From assembly GCF_001037495.1 (NCBI RefSeq), contig NZ_KQ089822.1:2217303-2281302 (forward strand): a stretch of DNA of 64,000 bases, read 5' to 3'. The stretch's first letter is position 1; every line of letters starts with the position of its first letter. This DNA is from Citrobacter sp. MGH106 (GTDB taxonomy: Bacteria > Pseudomonadota > Gammaproteobacteria > Enterobacterales > Enterobacteriaceae). The translations under genes were made by a program, and so were the position numbers. Below, piece by piece: positions 56,886 to 64,000 of the stretch. The notes under the pieces are model-generated. The model made no database searches and was not told the DNA's origin. It saw only the letters and a list, made by a program, of their open reading frames with translations.

Positions 56886-57377
56886 CTTTCTATCCTTCAA
56901 ATTGTCTAACAATTTCGAGTGTCAGACACTCAGTCAGCAACGTTGTGCCGGATATTTTAACTCGTCGCATGTCCTTACCCAGCGCAGGGATAACCCTACC
57001 CCCAACATGAGTAAATAACTTCAACGAATAGAAAGGAATTATGAGTTTTCCACACAAAACTGAATCTGCGTTATTCGAAACGGTGATAAAACAAGCGGGT
57101 GACTACCGGAGCTGAGCAACTGTCTGCCAGTGTAACTCCAGCAATCTCATATTCAGCCTGATGGATCTTCCCTATGGCAACATGCTTTACGGTGTTTCCT
57201 TGAGTCGGATGGCCAATAAGGATTGTGTGCAGATAGCCCTGCTCAACGAAAAACTGAAATGAATACCCAAATATGCTCCAATTACAAAGTGATAGTGCCA
57301 TTTTTTCAAAGTTATTAGAGGATTATTATTCTGTTGTATAATACTGCGCACTTTAACTAAATGACGTGAGTGCGACC
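56886..57377. other. Gene-poor spacer before add with a TGA-interrupted small frame
   Basis: This 492-bp AT-rich spacer separates the methyltransferase from add. A plus-strand frame at 57041-57262 begins with a strong ribosome binding site but is broken by an in-frame TGA (see separate entry). The minus strand is also open at 57071-57301 (76 codons) without a good ribosome binding site. The add promoter must lie near 57320-57360, where TATAAT (57337-57342) is present. Confidence 0.55.
57041..57262 (+). pseudogene. Small ORF interrupted by an in-frame TGA
   Basis: The frame starts at ATG 57041 behind AAAGGAATT, an excellent ribosome binding site, and reads MSFPHKTESALFETVIKQAG, then DYRS, then TGA at 57113-57115. 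It stays open in the same frame for a further 48 codons, ending LLNEKLK at a TGA at 57260-57262. A gene of about 73 codons with one nonsense change would explain this. I do not recognise the product. Alternatives are a real 24-residue peptide, or chance. Confidence 0.35.
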
Positions 57378-58379
57378 ATGATTGATACTTCCCTACCCTT
57401 GACCGATGTCCATCGCCACCTTGATGGTAATATCCGCGCGCAGACAATTCTCGATCTTGGCCGTCAGTTTAATTTGACACTCCCGGCTCAGACGCTTGAA
57501 ACACTGATTCCTCATGTACAGGTCACATCGACAGAACCGGACCTGGTCAGCTTTTTGTCGAAGCTTGACTGGGGTGTGAAAGTCCTGGCATCTCTGGATG
57601 CTTGTCGCCGCGTGGCATTTGAGAATATTGAAGACGCCGCGCGTAACGGTCTGCACTATGTTGAGTTGCGCTTTTCTCCGGGCTACATGGCAATGGCGCA
57701 TCAACTTCCGGTAGCGGGTGTGGTTGAAGCGGTCATCGAAGGTGTACGCGAAGGCTGTAAGACTTTCGGCGTTGAAGCACGCTTAATTGGTATTATGAGT
57801 CGTACCTTCGGCGAGACTGCTTGCCTGCAGGAGCTGGAGGCATTACTGGCACATCGCGACCACATTACCGCACTGGATCTTGCCGGTGACGAACTCGGTT
57901 TTCCGGGTAGTTTATTCCTGTCACACTTCAACCGTGCGCGCGACGCGGGTTGGCACATTACTGTTCATGCAGGTGAAGCCGCTGGCCCGGAAAGCATTTG
58001 GCAAGCCATCAGAGAACTGGGTGCAGAGCGTATTGGTCACGGGGTCAAAGCGGTAGAAGATCGTGCATTAATGGATTTTCTCGCCGAGCAACGAATCGGT
58101 ATTGAATCCTGCCTGACATCTAACATCCAGACCAGTACGGTCGCTTCACTGGCAGTACATCCGCTGAAAACGTTCCTTGAGCATGGTGTTCTGGCCAGTC
58201 TGAATACTGACGATCCGGCGGTTCAGGGCGTAGATATTATTCACGAATACACCATTGCGGCCCCGGCTGCTGGATTGACGCGCGAGCAAATCCGCCAGGC
58301 GCAAATCAATGGCCTGGAAATGGCATTCCTGAGCGATGAAGAAAAGCGGGCTCTGCGCCAGAAAGTGGCAACAGCGTAA
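57378..58379 (+). CDS. add: Adenosine deaminase Add
   Basis: A zinc hydrolase that deaminates adenosine and deoxyadenosine to inosine and deoxyinosine in purine salvage. The 333-residue TIM-barrel protein has the metal ligands HRHLDG (His12, His14), His near 197 in [10 protein letters not shown] with the catalytic Glu, HGVKA (His near 221), and NTDDPAVQG with the Asp pair near residue 278. The ATG at 57378 ([10 protein letters not shown]) equals the E. coli start; a GTG 12 bp upstream is also open. It lies beside ydgJ, convergently. Confidence 0.96.
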   Translation: MIDTSLPLTDVHRHLDGNIRAQTILDLGRQFNLTLPAQTLETLIPHVQVTSTEPDLVSFLSKLDWGVKVLASLDACRRVAFENIEDAARNGLHYVELRFSPGYMAMAHQLPVAGVVEAVIEGVREGCKTFGVEARLIGIMSRTFGETACLQELEALLAHRDHITALDLAGDELGFPGSLFLSHFNRARDAGWHITVHAGEAAGPESIWQAIRELGAERIGHGVKAVEDRALMDFLAEQRIGIESCLTSNIQTSTVASLAVHPLKTFLEHGVLASLNTDDPAVQGVDIIHEYTIAAPAAGLTREQIRQAQINGLEMAFLSDEEKRALRQKVATA

Positions 58380-58384
58380 CCGTG

Positions 58385-58450
58385 TGATGCGTTAATGCAT
58401 GATGGCATTAACGCATCAACCGCCTGCGATCAGATAATTGCAGGCGGTTG
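58385..58450. terminator. Two tandem perfect hairpins between add and ydgJ
   Basis: TGATGCGTTAATGC pairs with GCATTAACGCATCA (58385-58398 with 58405-58418, 14 bp), and CAACCGCCTGC pairs with GCAGGCGGTTG (58417-58427 with 58440-58450, 11 bp). They overlap by 2 bp. Neither has a U-tract, yet they fill the whole gap between the convergent genes. Confidence 0.55.
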
Positions 58451-58460
58451 ATAAACTCGA

Positions 58461-59501
58461 TCAGGCAAGGCACAGCGTGGAGCGGTGTTTAGCCGACTCA
58501 ATACCAAGCTCAATCAATTCCATAATTTGAATTGCCTGTCTGGCCGGAACCGGATTCTCACCGTTTCCATTTAGCGCATCTCGGATGCCCGCATAGTAAG
58601 CGGGATAATTACCCGGTATGGTAAGCAGGGTTTCTTCAACGCGTTCTTCACCTTCAACCCGCGTCAGTACGCCATCTCGCATGTCGTAGCCCCAGTCTTC
58701 CTGCGGCAAACGTTCGCCATTTTTCAGACGTTCTTCCTGAGGATCAAGACCATACTTTACATAGCTCCCGCGCGATCCGTGAACGATGTAGCGTGCAGAT
58801 TCAGCAGCAGCCAGCATTGTGCCGTGCAAAATCACCCGACGTTGCGGATAAGTCAAAATAGCATGGAAATAATCTGTCGATTGCGCGCCGGGACGAAGCT
58901 GAGCCAGATCAACCGTCAGACTGACAGGCAAGCCGAACAGGTTGATCGCCTGATCCAGAAGATGTGGTGCCAGATCGTACCAGATACCACTTCCAGGCCC
59001 CCCCTGTTCGCGCCAGCGGTCTCGGACCTGGGGACGGAAACGATCGAAGTGGGATTCAAAATAAGCCACTTCGCCCAAAACACCATCTGCCAGCAGAGCT
59101 TTCAGCGTCAGAAAATCACTGTCCCAACGACGATTATGGAACACAGAAAGCACTCGTCCCAGACTGCGCGCCAGCATATCCAACTCACGAGCTTGTGACA
59201 GTGTCACGGTAAAAGGTTTATCAACAACCACATGTTTCCCGGCTTCCAGCGCGGCTTTTGCTAACGGGAAATGGGTGTCATTCGGCGTGGGGATAACAAT
59301 CAAGTCAATGCTGGGATCATCAAACAAATGCCGTGGCTCAGACACAACCGCCACCGAAGGCCAATCCGCTTTAACTTTTGCTTCGTCACTACTGGACACC
59401 GCCGCCAGTTCAAGACCCGGTGTACCGACTATCAGGGGGGCATGGAAGGTTTTACTGGCATAACCGTAGCCGATTAGCCCAACGCGGATGTTGTCACTCA
59501 T
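58461..59501 (-). CDS. ydgJ: YdgJ, Gfo/Idh/MocA-family oxidoreductase
   Basis: A 346-residue NAD(P)-dependent dehydrogenase with an N-terminal Rossmann fold (GLIGYGYASKTFHAP near residue 8) and the family's DKPFTV motif, with the catalytic Lys near residue 98, followed by a C-terminal alpha/beta substrate domain containing YDLAPHLLDQA near residue 178. The substrate is unknown; inositol- or sugar-type compounds are typical. The start at 59501 matches the E. coli protein; an in-frame ATG at 59516 is open. It is convergent with add and divergent from blr. Confidence 0.93.
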   Translation of the reverse strand: MSDNIRVGLIGYGYASKTFHAPLIVGTPGLELAAVSSSDEAKVKADWPSVAVVSEPRHLFDDPSIDLIVIPTPNDTHFPLAKAALEAGKHVVVDKPFTVTLSQARELDMLARSLGRVLSVFHNRRWDSDFLTLKALLADGVLGEVAYFESHFDRFRPQVRDRWREQGGPGSGIWYDLAPHLLDQAINLFGLPVSLTVDLAQLRPGAQSTDYFHAILTYPQRRVILHGTMLAAAESARYIVHGSRGSYVKYGLDPQEERLKNGERLPQEDWGYDMRDGVLTRVEGEERVEETLLTIPGNYPAYYAGIRDALNGNGENPVPARQAIQIMELIELGIESAKHRSTLCLA

Positions 59502-59742
59502 GTCATTGCCTCTCATTTCAGGTCCGATCTATTTCACACCATACATAGCAACGTCACAACCGTTTAATAACCTCTACACGATAATGGTTGTTACTTAACT
59601 TAAGTCAAACATATGTCACTTAGAGTAAATTTGCTGCGAAAAAGTCAGAGAAATCGTTCCCAATGCTCTTGCCGTATTATTTATTGATTAGTAACATTTG
59701 TGCCTTGTGTTTAAGGATAAATCAAAGCAAATGTCGTCAGTA

Positions 59743-59871
59743 ATGAATCGTCTTATTGAATTAACTGGTTGGATTGTTCTCGCGGTCTCTGTCATCCTGC
59801 TGGGTGTTGCCAATCATATTGATAACTATCAGCCGCCGGAACCAACAGCAACCTCAGTGCAGAAAAAATAA
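59743..59871 (+). CDS. blr: Blr, small divisome-associated membrane protein
   Basis: A 42-residue single-span protein, MNRLIELTGWIVLAVSVILL then GVANHIDNYQPPE. E. coli Blr (41 residues) is recruited to the division site and affects resistance to beta-lactams. The hydrophobic helix covers residues 8-24 and a short polar tail faces the periplasm. An in-frame ATG at 59731 would add four residues (MSSV); AAGGA lies at 59712-59716, which is far for either choice. Confidence 0.88.
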   Translation: MNRLIELTGWIVLAVSVILLGVANHIDNYQPPEPTATSVQKK

Positions 59872-59891
59872 GCCTCACCAATTCTTTATAG

Positions 59892-59922
59892 CCCAGCACT
59901 GTCCGCAGTGACTGCTGGGTTT
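59892..59922 (+). terminator. Terminator of blr
   Basis: CCCAGCA and TGCTGGG form a 7-bp outer stem around a small CTG-TCCG-CAG inner stem, followed by TTTA. The 61-codon frame that follows, 59934-60119, lacks a ribosome binding site and is not supported. Confidence 0.6.
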
Positions 59923-60166
59923 AGCTGCAAAAGATGAAATTTTGTCAGAAAAAGCGAATTATGGCGCTTCCGCCCCTGGGCATATTGCCTGCGATTGCGA
60001 AGCGCGTTACCCTTTCCCTTGGTGCAGACAGCATCTGCTTTTCTACCGATATGAATAATCTTATTTTTGTATTTGCACACTGGTTCGCTTTTATCTGTGC
60101 AACATTGTTTATTTCTTAATATTCACTACTCCGTTGGTATTATTTTATTAATATGGATCTCCGTTT

Positions 60167-60382
60167 ATGACTGTTCAGGACTACTTATTAAAATTCCGCA
60201 AAATCAGTTCACTCGAAAGTCTGGAAAAACTGTTCGATCATCTTAACTACACGCTGACCGACGATCGGGACATTATCAATATGTATCGTGCTGCAGACCA
60301 CCGCCGCGCGGAGCTTATCTCCGGAGGACGCCTGTTTGATGTAGGCCAGGTGCCAAAGTCAGTCTGGCATTACGTGCAATAA
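60167..60382 (+). CDS. cnu: Cnu (YdgT), Hha-family H-NS co-repressor
   Basis: A 71-residue Hha/YmoA-family protein that binds H-NS and StpA and strengthens silencing of horizontally acquired genes; in E. coli it also associates with oriC. The all-helical sequence [20 protein letters not shown] with [19 protein letters not shown] and PKSVWHYVQ is nearly identical to the E. coli protein. A GGATCTCCGTTT stretch precedes the ATG. It could help silence the AT-rich flank and the islets in this window, but that is inference. It is followed by ydgK. Confidence 0.95.
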   Translation: MTVQDYLLKFRKISSLESLEKLFDHLNYTLTDDRDIINMYRAADHRRAELISGGRLFDVGQVPKSVWHYVQ

Positions 60383-60472
60383 ACAAGAAGTAGCGCTCAA
60401 CGTTAAAAGCTTTATAATAATTGCCCCAAAATGAACGGCACGTCTGTTCATACGCGTAAACCTGGAGAAGAG

Positions 60473-60913
60473 ATGACTACGACACCGGCACAACGTATCG
60501 GAGGCTGGCTACTTGGGCCACTGGCCTGGCTGTTAGTTGCGTTGTTGAGCGCTTCGCTGGCGTTATTGCTTTATCTCACTGCGCTGGCAACGCCGCACAC
60601 ATTCAAAATGCTCGGTGAACAAAGCCCGATGAATCTGTTCTTGTGGGGTATTTCCTTTATTGCAGCTATTGCCATGTGGTACTACACGCTGTGGCTGACC
60701 ATCGCGTTTTTCAAACGCAGACAGTGCGTTCCTAAGCATTACATTATATGGCTGCTAATTTCCGTGTTGCTGGCGATTAAAGCGTTTGCGTTTTCACCAG
60801 TCCCGGACGCTTTTGCCGTACGCCAGCTATTGTTCCCTTTGTTAGCTGCTGCACTGCTGGTGCCCTATTTCAAACGCTCGCAACGCGTTAAGACAACGTT
60901 TGTGAACCCGTAA
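60473..60913 (+). CDS. ydgK: YdgK, DUF2569 inner-membrane protein
   Basis: A 146-residue protein with about four transmembrane helices and no assigned function, of the DUF2569 family. It begins MTTTPAQRIGGWLLGPLAWL; conserved parts are WYYTLWLTIAFFKRR near residue 74 and HYIIWLLISVLLAIKAFAF. The ATG at 60473 follows GGAGAAG; an in-frame ATG at 60431 would add 14 polar residues. It ends at a strong terminator and precedes rsxA, as in E. coli. Confidence 0.91.
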   Translation: MTTTPAQRIGGWLLGPLAWLLVALLSASLALLLYLTALATPHTFKMLGEQSPMNLFLWGISFIAAIAMWYYTLWLTIAFFKRRQCVPKHYIIWLLISVLLAIKAFAFSPVPDAFAVRQLLFPLLAAALLVPYFKRSQRVKTTFVNP

Positions 60914-60934
60914 TAACCTTACAGTTAACCTGTT

Positions 60935-60975
60935 GTCGCCTGTTGTAGATTGACAGATAATAGGCGGCTTTTTTA
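60935..60975 (+). terminator. Terminator between ydgK and rsxA
   Basis: GTCGCCTGTTGT and ATAATAGGCGGC-side bases (60935-60946 with 60957-60968) form a 12-bp stem with three G-T pairs and a 10-nt loop, followed by TTTTTTT. Confidence 0.75.
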
Positions 60976-60989
60976 TTTCAGGCCGAAAA

Positions 60990-61571
60990 ATGACTGATTA
61001 CCTGCTGCTGTTTGTCGGAACTGTACTGGTCAATAACTTTGTACTGGTCAAGTTTCTGGGGCTTTGCCCCTTTATGGGTGTTTCCAAAAAACTGGAAACC
61101 GCAATGGGTATGGGCCTCGCCACGACTTTTGTCATGACGCTGGCATCTATTTGCGCATGGTTGATTGACACCTGGATCCTCATCCCGCTCGATCTCATTT
61201 ATTTGCGCACGCTGGCCTTTATCCTGGTCATCGCTGTGGTCGTGCAATTTACCGAAATGGTGGTGCGCAAAACCAGCCCTGCGCTGTACCGTCTGCTGGG
61301 GATCTTCTTACCGCTGATCACCACAAACTGTGCGGTACTGGGCGTCGCATTGCTGAACATCAATCTTGGTCATAATTTTTTACAGTCGGCGCTGTACGGA
61401 TTTTCCGCTGCTGTCGGCTTCTCACTGGTGATGGTACTGTTTGCTGCGATTCGCGAACGCCTCGCCGTGGCAGACGTCCCTGCCCCTTTTCGCGGTAATG
61501 CGATTGCGCTAATTACCGCCGGTTTAATGTCATTGGCCTTTATGGGCTTTAGTGGTTTGGTGAAGTTGTAA
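60990..61571 (+). CDS. rsxA: RsxA, Rnf/Rsx electron transport complex subunit
   Basis: A membrane subunit of the RsxABCDGE complex, which uses reducing power to keep SoxR's [2Fe-2S] cluster reduced and so silences SoxR; it is homologous to the ion-pumping Rnf complex. The 193-residue protein has six transmembrane helices with the RnfA motifs [19 protein letters not shown] near residue 12 and [16 protein letters not shown] near residue 105. The conserved Cys in these two motifs, Cys25 and the one near 113, sit near the membrane-embedded iron-sulfur centre shared with RnfE/RsxE. Its stop overlaps the rsxB start (ATGA). Confidence 0.96.
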   Translation: MTDYLLLFVGTVLVNNFVLVKFLGLCPFMGVSKKLETAMGMGLATTFVMTLASICAWLIDTWILIPLDLIYLRTLAFILVIAVVVQFTEMVVRKTSPALYRLLGIFLPLITTNCAVLGVALLNINLGHNFLQSALYGFSAAVGFSLVMVLFAAIRERLAVADVPAPFRGNAIALITAGLMSLAFMGFSGLVKL

Positions 61572-62149
61572 TGAATGCTATCTGGATTGCCGTTGCCGCA
61601 GTGAGTCTGCTGGGTCTGGCGTTCGGCGCTATTTTGGGTTACGCCTCTCGTCGTTTTGCCGTAGAGGACGATCCAGTCGTGGAGAAAATCGATGAAATTC
61701 TCCCGCAAAGCCAGTGTGGACAGTGCGGTTATCCGGGCTGCCGCCCTTATGCTGAAGCCATAGGCTGCCAGGGTGAAAAAATTAACCGCTGCGCGCCTGG
61801 CGGTGAAGCGGTGATGTTGAAAATTGCTACTCTGCTTAACGTCGATCCGCAACCTATTGATGGCGAAGAGCAGGACCTTACGCCCGTGCGCATGCTAGCA
61901 GTCATTGATGAAAATAATTGTATTGGCTGCACAAAGTGTATTCAGGCCTGTCCGGTCGATGCCATCGTGGGCGCGACGCGCGCCATGCACACGGTGATGA
62001 GCGATCTCTGCACGGGGTGTAATCTGTGTGTTGATCCGTGTCCGACCCAATGTATCGAATTACGTCCAGTCGCCGAAACACCTGATAGCTGGAAGTGGGA
62101 TTTGAACACTATCCCCGTGCGCATCATTCCCGTGGAACAACATGTTTAA
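61571..62149 (+). CDS. rsxB: RsxB, iron-sulfur subunit of the Rsx complex
   Basis: A 192-residue electron-transfer subunit: one N-terminal transmembrane helix (about residues 5-25), a four-cysteine [4Fe-4S] domain (CGQCGYPGC then CQGEKINRC, about residues 49-73), and two ferredoxin clusters, [12 protein letters not shown] near residue 117 and [12 protein letters not shown] near residue 147. It overlaps rsxA by one base and rsxC by 8 bases, indicating tight translational coupling. Confidence 0.96.
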   Translation: MNAIWIAVAAVSLLGLAFGAILGYASRRFAVEDDPVVEKIDEILPQSQCGQCGYPGCRPYAEAIGCQGEKINRCAPGGEAVMLKIATLLNVDPQPIDGEEQDLTPVRMLAVIDENNCIGCTKCIQACPVDAIVGATRAMHTVMSDLCTGCNLCVDPCPTQCIELRPVAETPDSWKWDLNTIPVRIIPVEQHV

Positions 62150-64000
62150 TCTATTCTCTGCATTCAGAAAAAACAAAATTTGGGACTTCGATGGCGGCAT
62201 ACATCCACCGGAGATGAAAACCCAGTCAAATGGTACTCCACTGCGACAGGTTCCGCTGGCGCCGCGTTTTATCATTCCGCTGAAGCAGCATATTGGTGCT
62301 GAAGGTGAGCTGTGCGTAAACGTGGGTGATCACGTTCTGCGCGGCCAGGCGCTGACCCGCGGGCGTGGCAGAATGCTGCCGGTTCATGCTCCGACCTCGG
62401 GCACGATTACCGCCATCGCCCCTCACTCCACTGCGCATCCTTCGGCATTAGCCGAGCTGAGTGTCATCATTGATGCGGATGGAGAAGATCGCTGGATTGA
62501 ACGCGATTGTTGGGCAGATTATCGCTCCCACAGCCGGGAAGAGTTAATTGCACGTATTCACCAATACGGTGTAGCCGGATTAGGTGGTGCAGGTTTTCCA
62601 ACCGGCGTCAAACTGCAGGGCGGCGGTGATAAAATTGAAACGCTAATCATCAATGCCGCTGAATGTGAACCTTACATTACGGCTGATGACCGTTTAATGC
62701 AGGATTGTGCGGCCCAGGTCGTCGAAGGCATCCGTATACTCGCGCATATTTTGCAGCCACGCGAAATATTACTCGGGATTGAGGATAACAAACCGCAGGC
62801 AATTTCAATGCTGCGTGCGGTGCTGGCAGACTCGCACGATATAAGCTTACGCGTCATTCCCACTAAATACCCTTCCGGCGGGGCCAAGCAATTGACCCAA
62901 ATACTGACCGGGAAACAAGTTCCGCACGGTGGACGCTCCTCGGATATCGGTGTACTGATGCAAAACGTCGGTACTGCCTATGCGATTAAACGCGCCGTGA
63001 TAGACGGAGAACCAATCACCGAGCGTGTTGTTACGTTGACAGGTGAAGCCGTCAGCCGTCCGGGTAACGTCTGGGCACGGTTAGGCACCCCTGTTCGTCA
63101 TCTGCTGAATGACGCCGGTTTTTGCCCTTCTGCTGAACAGATGGTGATTATGGGTGGCCCACTGATGGGCTTCACCCTTCCCTGGCTTGATGTTCCCATC
63201 GTTAAGATCACTAACTGTCTTCTCGCGCCATCTGTCAGTGAAATGGGTGAACCGCAGGAAGAGAAAGGCTGCATTCGTTGTAGCGCCTGTGCCGATGCCT
63301 GCCCGGCGGATCTTCTGCCTCAGCAACTTTACTGGTTCAGTAAAGGACAACAGCACGATAAGGCAACCAGTCACAATATCGCTGACTGCATTGAATGCGG
63401 AGCCTGTGCCTGGGTTTGTCCAAGCAATATTCCGCTGGTGCAATATTTCCGCCAGGAAAAAGCTGAGCTTTATGCCATTAGTCAGGAAGAAAAACGCGCC
63501 GCTGAAGCAAAAGCACGCTTTGAAGCCAGACAAGCGCGACTGGAACGTGAAAAAGCGGCTCGTCTTGAACGCCACAAAAGCGCGGCGGTACAACCTGCCG
63601 CAAAAGATCATGATGCCATTGCCGCCGCACTTGCCCGCGTAAAAGAAAAGCAGGCGCAGGCAATGCAACCGGTGGTGATCAAGGCTGGCGAAAAACCCGA
63701 CAACAGCGCCGCCATTGCCGCCCGTGAGGCGCGCAAAGCACAGGCACGAGCTAAACAGGCGGAAAACTCACTGTCTGAAGAGAGCGGTACGGCGACTGAT
63801 CCGCGCAAAGCTGCCGTCGAAGCCGCGATTGCCCGGGCTAAAGCACGCAAACTTGAACAGCAGACGGACGCTGAAACGGCCGAACCGGTAGATCCGCGCA
63901 AAGCTGCTGTCGAAGCCGCGATTGCCCGGGCTAAAGCACGCAAACTTGAGCAGCAGACAGACGCTGAAACGGCCGAGCCAGTAGACCCGCGCAAAGCCGC
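62142..64000 (+). CDS. rsxC: RsxC, NADH-binding subunit of the Rsx complex (3' end outside the window)
   Basis: The peripheral subunit that accepts electrons from NADH through FMN. 619 codons are inside the window with no stop, and the gene runs off the right edge. The N-terminal domain has [17 protein letters not shown] near residue 146 (the FMN/NAD site), [16 protein letters not shown] near 172 and the SLBB-like region; two [4Fe-4S] clusters follow as [12 protein letters not shown] from Cys377 and [12 protein letters not shown] near residue 416. A long charged Ala/Arg/Lys tail starts near residue 440 and contains tandem 31-residue repeats (93 bp) at 63798-63890 and 63891-63983, with a third begun at 63984. 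The start lies 8 bp inside rsxB. Confidence 0.93.
   Translation, partial: MFNLFSAFRKNKIWDFDGGIHPPEMKTQSNGTPLRQVPLAPRFIIPLKQHIGAEGELCVNVGDHVLRGQALTRGRGRMLPVHAPTSGTITAIAPHSTAHPSALAELSVIIDADGEDRWIERDCWADYRSHSREELIARIHQYGVAGLGGAGFPTGVKLQGGGDKIETLIINAAECEPYITADDRLMQDCAAQVVEGIRILAHILQPREILLGIEDNKPQAISMLRAVLADSHDISLRVIPTKYPSGGAKQLTQILTGKQVPHGGRSSDIGVLMQNVGTAYAIKRAVIDGEPITERVVTLTGEAVSRPGNVWARLGTPVRHLLNDAGFCPSAEQMVIMGGPLMGFTLPWLDVPIVKITNCLLAPSVSEMGEPQEEKGCIRCSACADACPADLLPQQLYWFSKGQQHDKATSHNIADCIECGACAWVCPSNIPLVQYFRQEKAELYAISQEEKRAAEAKARFEARQARLEREKAARLERHKSAAVQPAAKDHDAIAAALARVKEKQAQAMQPVVIKAGEKPDNSAAIAAREARKAQARAKQAENSLSEESGTATDPRKAAVEAAIARAKARKLEQQTDAETAEPVDPRKAAVEAAIARAKARKLEQQTDAETAEPVDPRKA
63798..64000 (+). 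repeat. Tandem 93-bp repeats in rsxC tail
   Basis: Two nearly identical 93-bp units (63798-63890, 63891-63983) and the start of a third are in frame and encode [18 protein letters not shown] followed by [13 protein letters not shown]. The units differ by only a few silent bases, so copy number is likely to vary between strains. Confidence 0.9.

Noticed and set aside
57071..57301. 76-codon minus-strand frame opposite the TGA-interrupted frame.
   Set aside because: Its ATG has no Shine-Dalgarno sequence and I recognise no family; the plus-strand frame has better start signals. Kept as a note only.
59934..60119. 61-codon plus-strand frame between blr and cnu.
   Set aside because: No ribosome binding site, no recognisable family, and it starts inside a terminator-like region.

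Overview
The window is a stretch of enterobacterial chromosome from the replication-terminus half. Almost every gene matches, in order and orientation, the Escherichia coli K-12 segment dcp-ydfG-rspR-ydfZ-ydfI-ydfJ-rspBA-ynfA-speG-ynfE/G/H-dmsD-clcB-bioD2-mlc-ynfLM-asr-ydgD-mdtIJ-tqsA-pntBA-ydgH-ydgI-folM-ydgC-rstA/B-tus-fumC-fumA-manA-ydgA-malI-malXY-add-ydgJ-blr-cnu-ydgK-rsxABC. It differs from K-12 in several ways: there is no Qin prophage and no uid/hdhA block, ynfE is present without ynfF, and a nickel transporter, an M32 carboxypeptidase and a CPBP protease are added. A Citrobacter-like species, close to Escherichia and Salmonella, is my best guess; the genus is an inference.

Layout. 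1-1285: an AT-rich flank with an orphan LuxR-type regulator. 1286-12968: peptidase dcp; ydfG; the GntR regulator rspR with its likely target rspAB-ydfJ and nearby ydfI; the FNR-type gene ydfZ; ynfA, ynfB, speG and ynfC. 13039-19482: ynfD, then an anaerobic DMSO/selenate-reductase-type operon ynfE-ynfG-ynfH-dmsD behind a promoter with well-placed FNR and NarL sites, then clcB. 19438-26267: bioD2, the glucose-PTS regulator mlc, ynfL/ynfM, and a divergent CPBP protease / M32 carboxypeptidase pair with a strong Fur box between them. 26275-33176: acid-shock gene asr with an RstA box, small protein ydgU, protease ydgD, the spermidine exporter mdtJI with an upstream small ORF, tqsA, and transhydrogenase pntAB. 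33702-37376: ydgH, ydgI, folM, ydgC.

37503-43400 is the most unusual region. The two-component pair rstA/rstB is split by about 3.9 kb carrying a TcyP-like symporter, a NiCoT nickel transporter and an APH(6)-like phosphotransferase. 43442-54676: a Ter site and tus, fumC, fumA, manA, ydgA and the malI/malXY locus with two MalI operators and a CRP-like site. 54677-57377: an islet absent from K-12 at this place, holding a small zinc-ribbon protein, two divergent cold-shock genes, a methyltransferase and an interrupted small ORF. 57378-64000: add, ydgJ, blr, cnu, ydgK and the electron-transport operon rsxABC; rsxC runs off the end inside its alanine-rich repeats.

Functionally the window mixes anaerobic respiration (ynfEGH, dmsD, FNR/NarL sites), acid and envelope stress (asr, rstAB, ydgD, ydgH), polyamine handling (speG, mdtJI), redox balance (pntAB, rsxABC, fumarases) and replication termination (tus/Ter). 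The asr RstA box and the rstA gene lie in the same window. Identities rest on recall of family sequences and on motifs; no database search was run.
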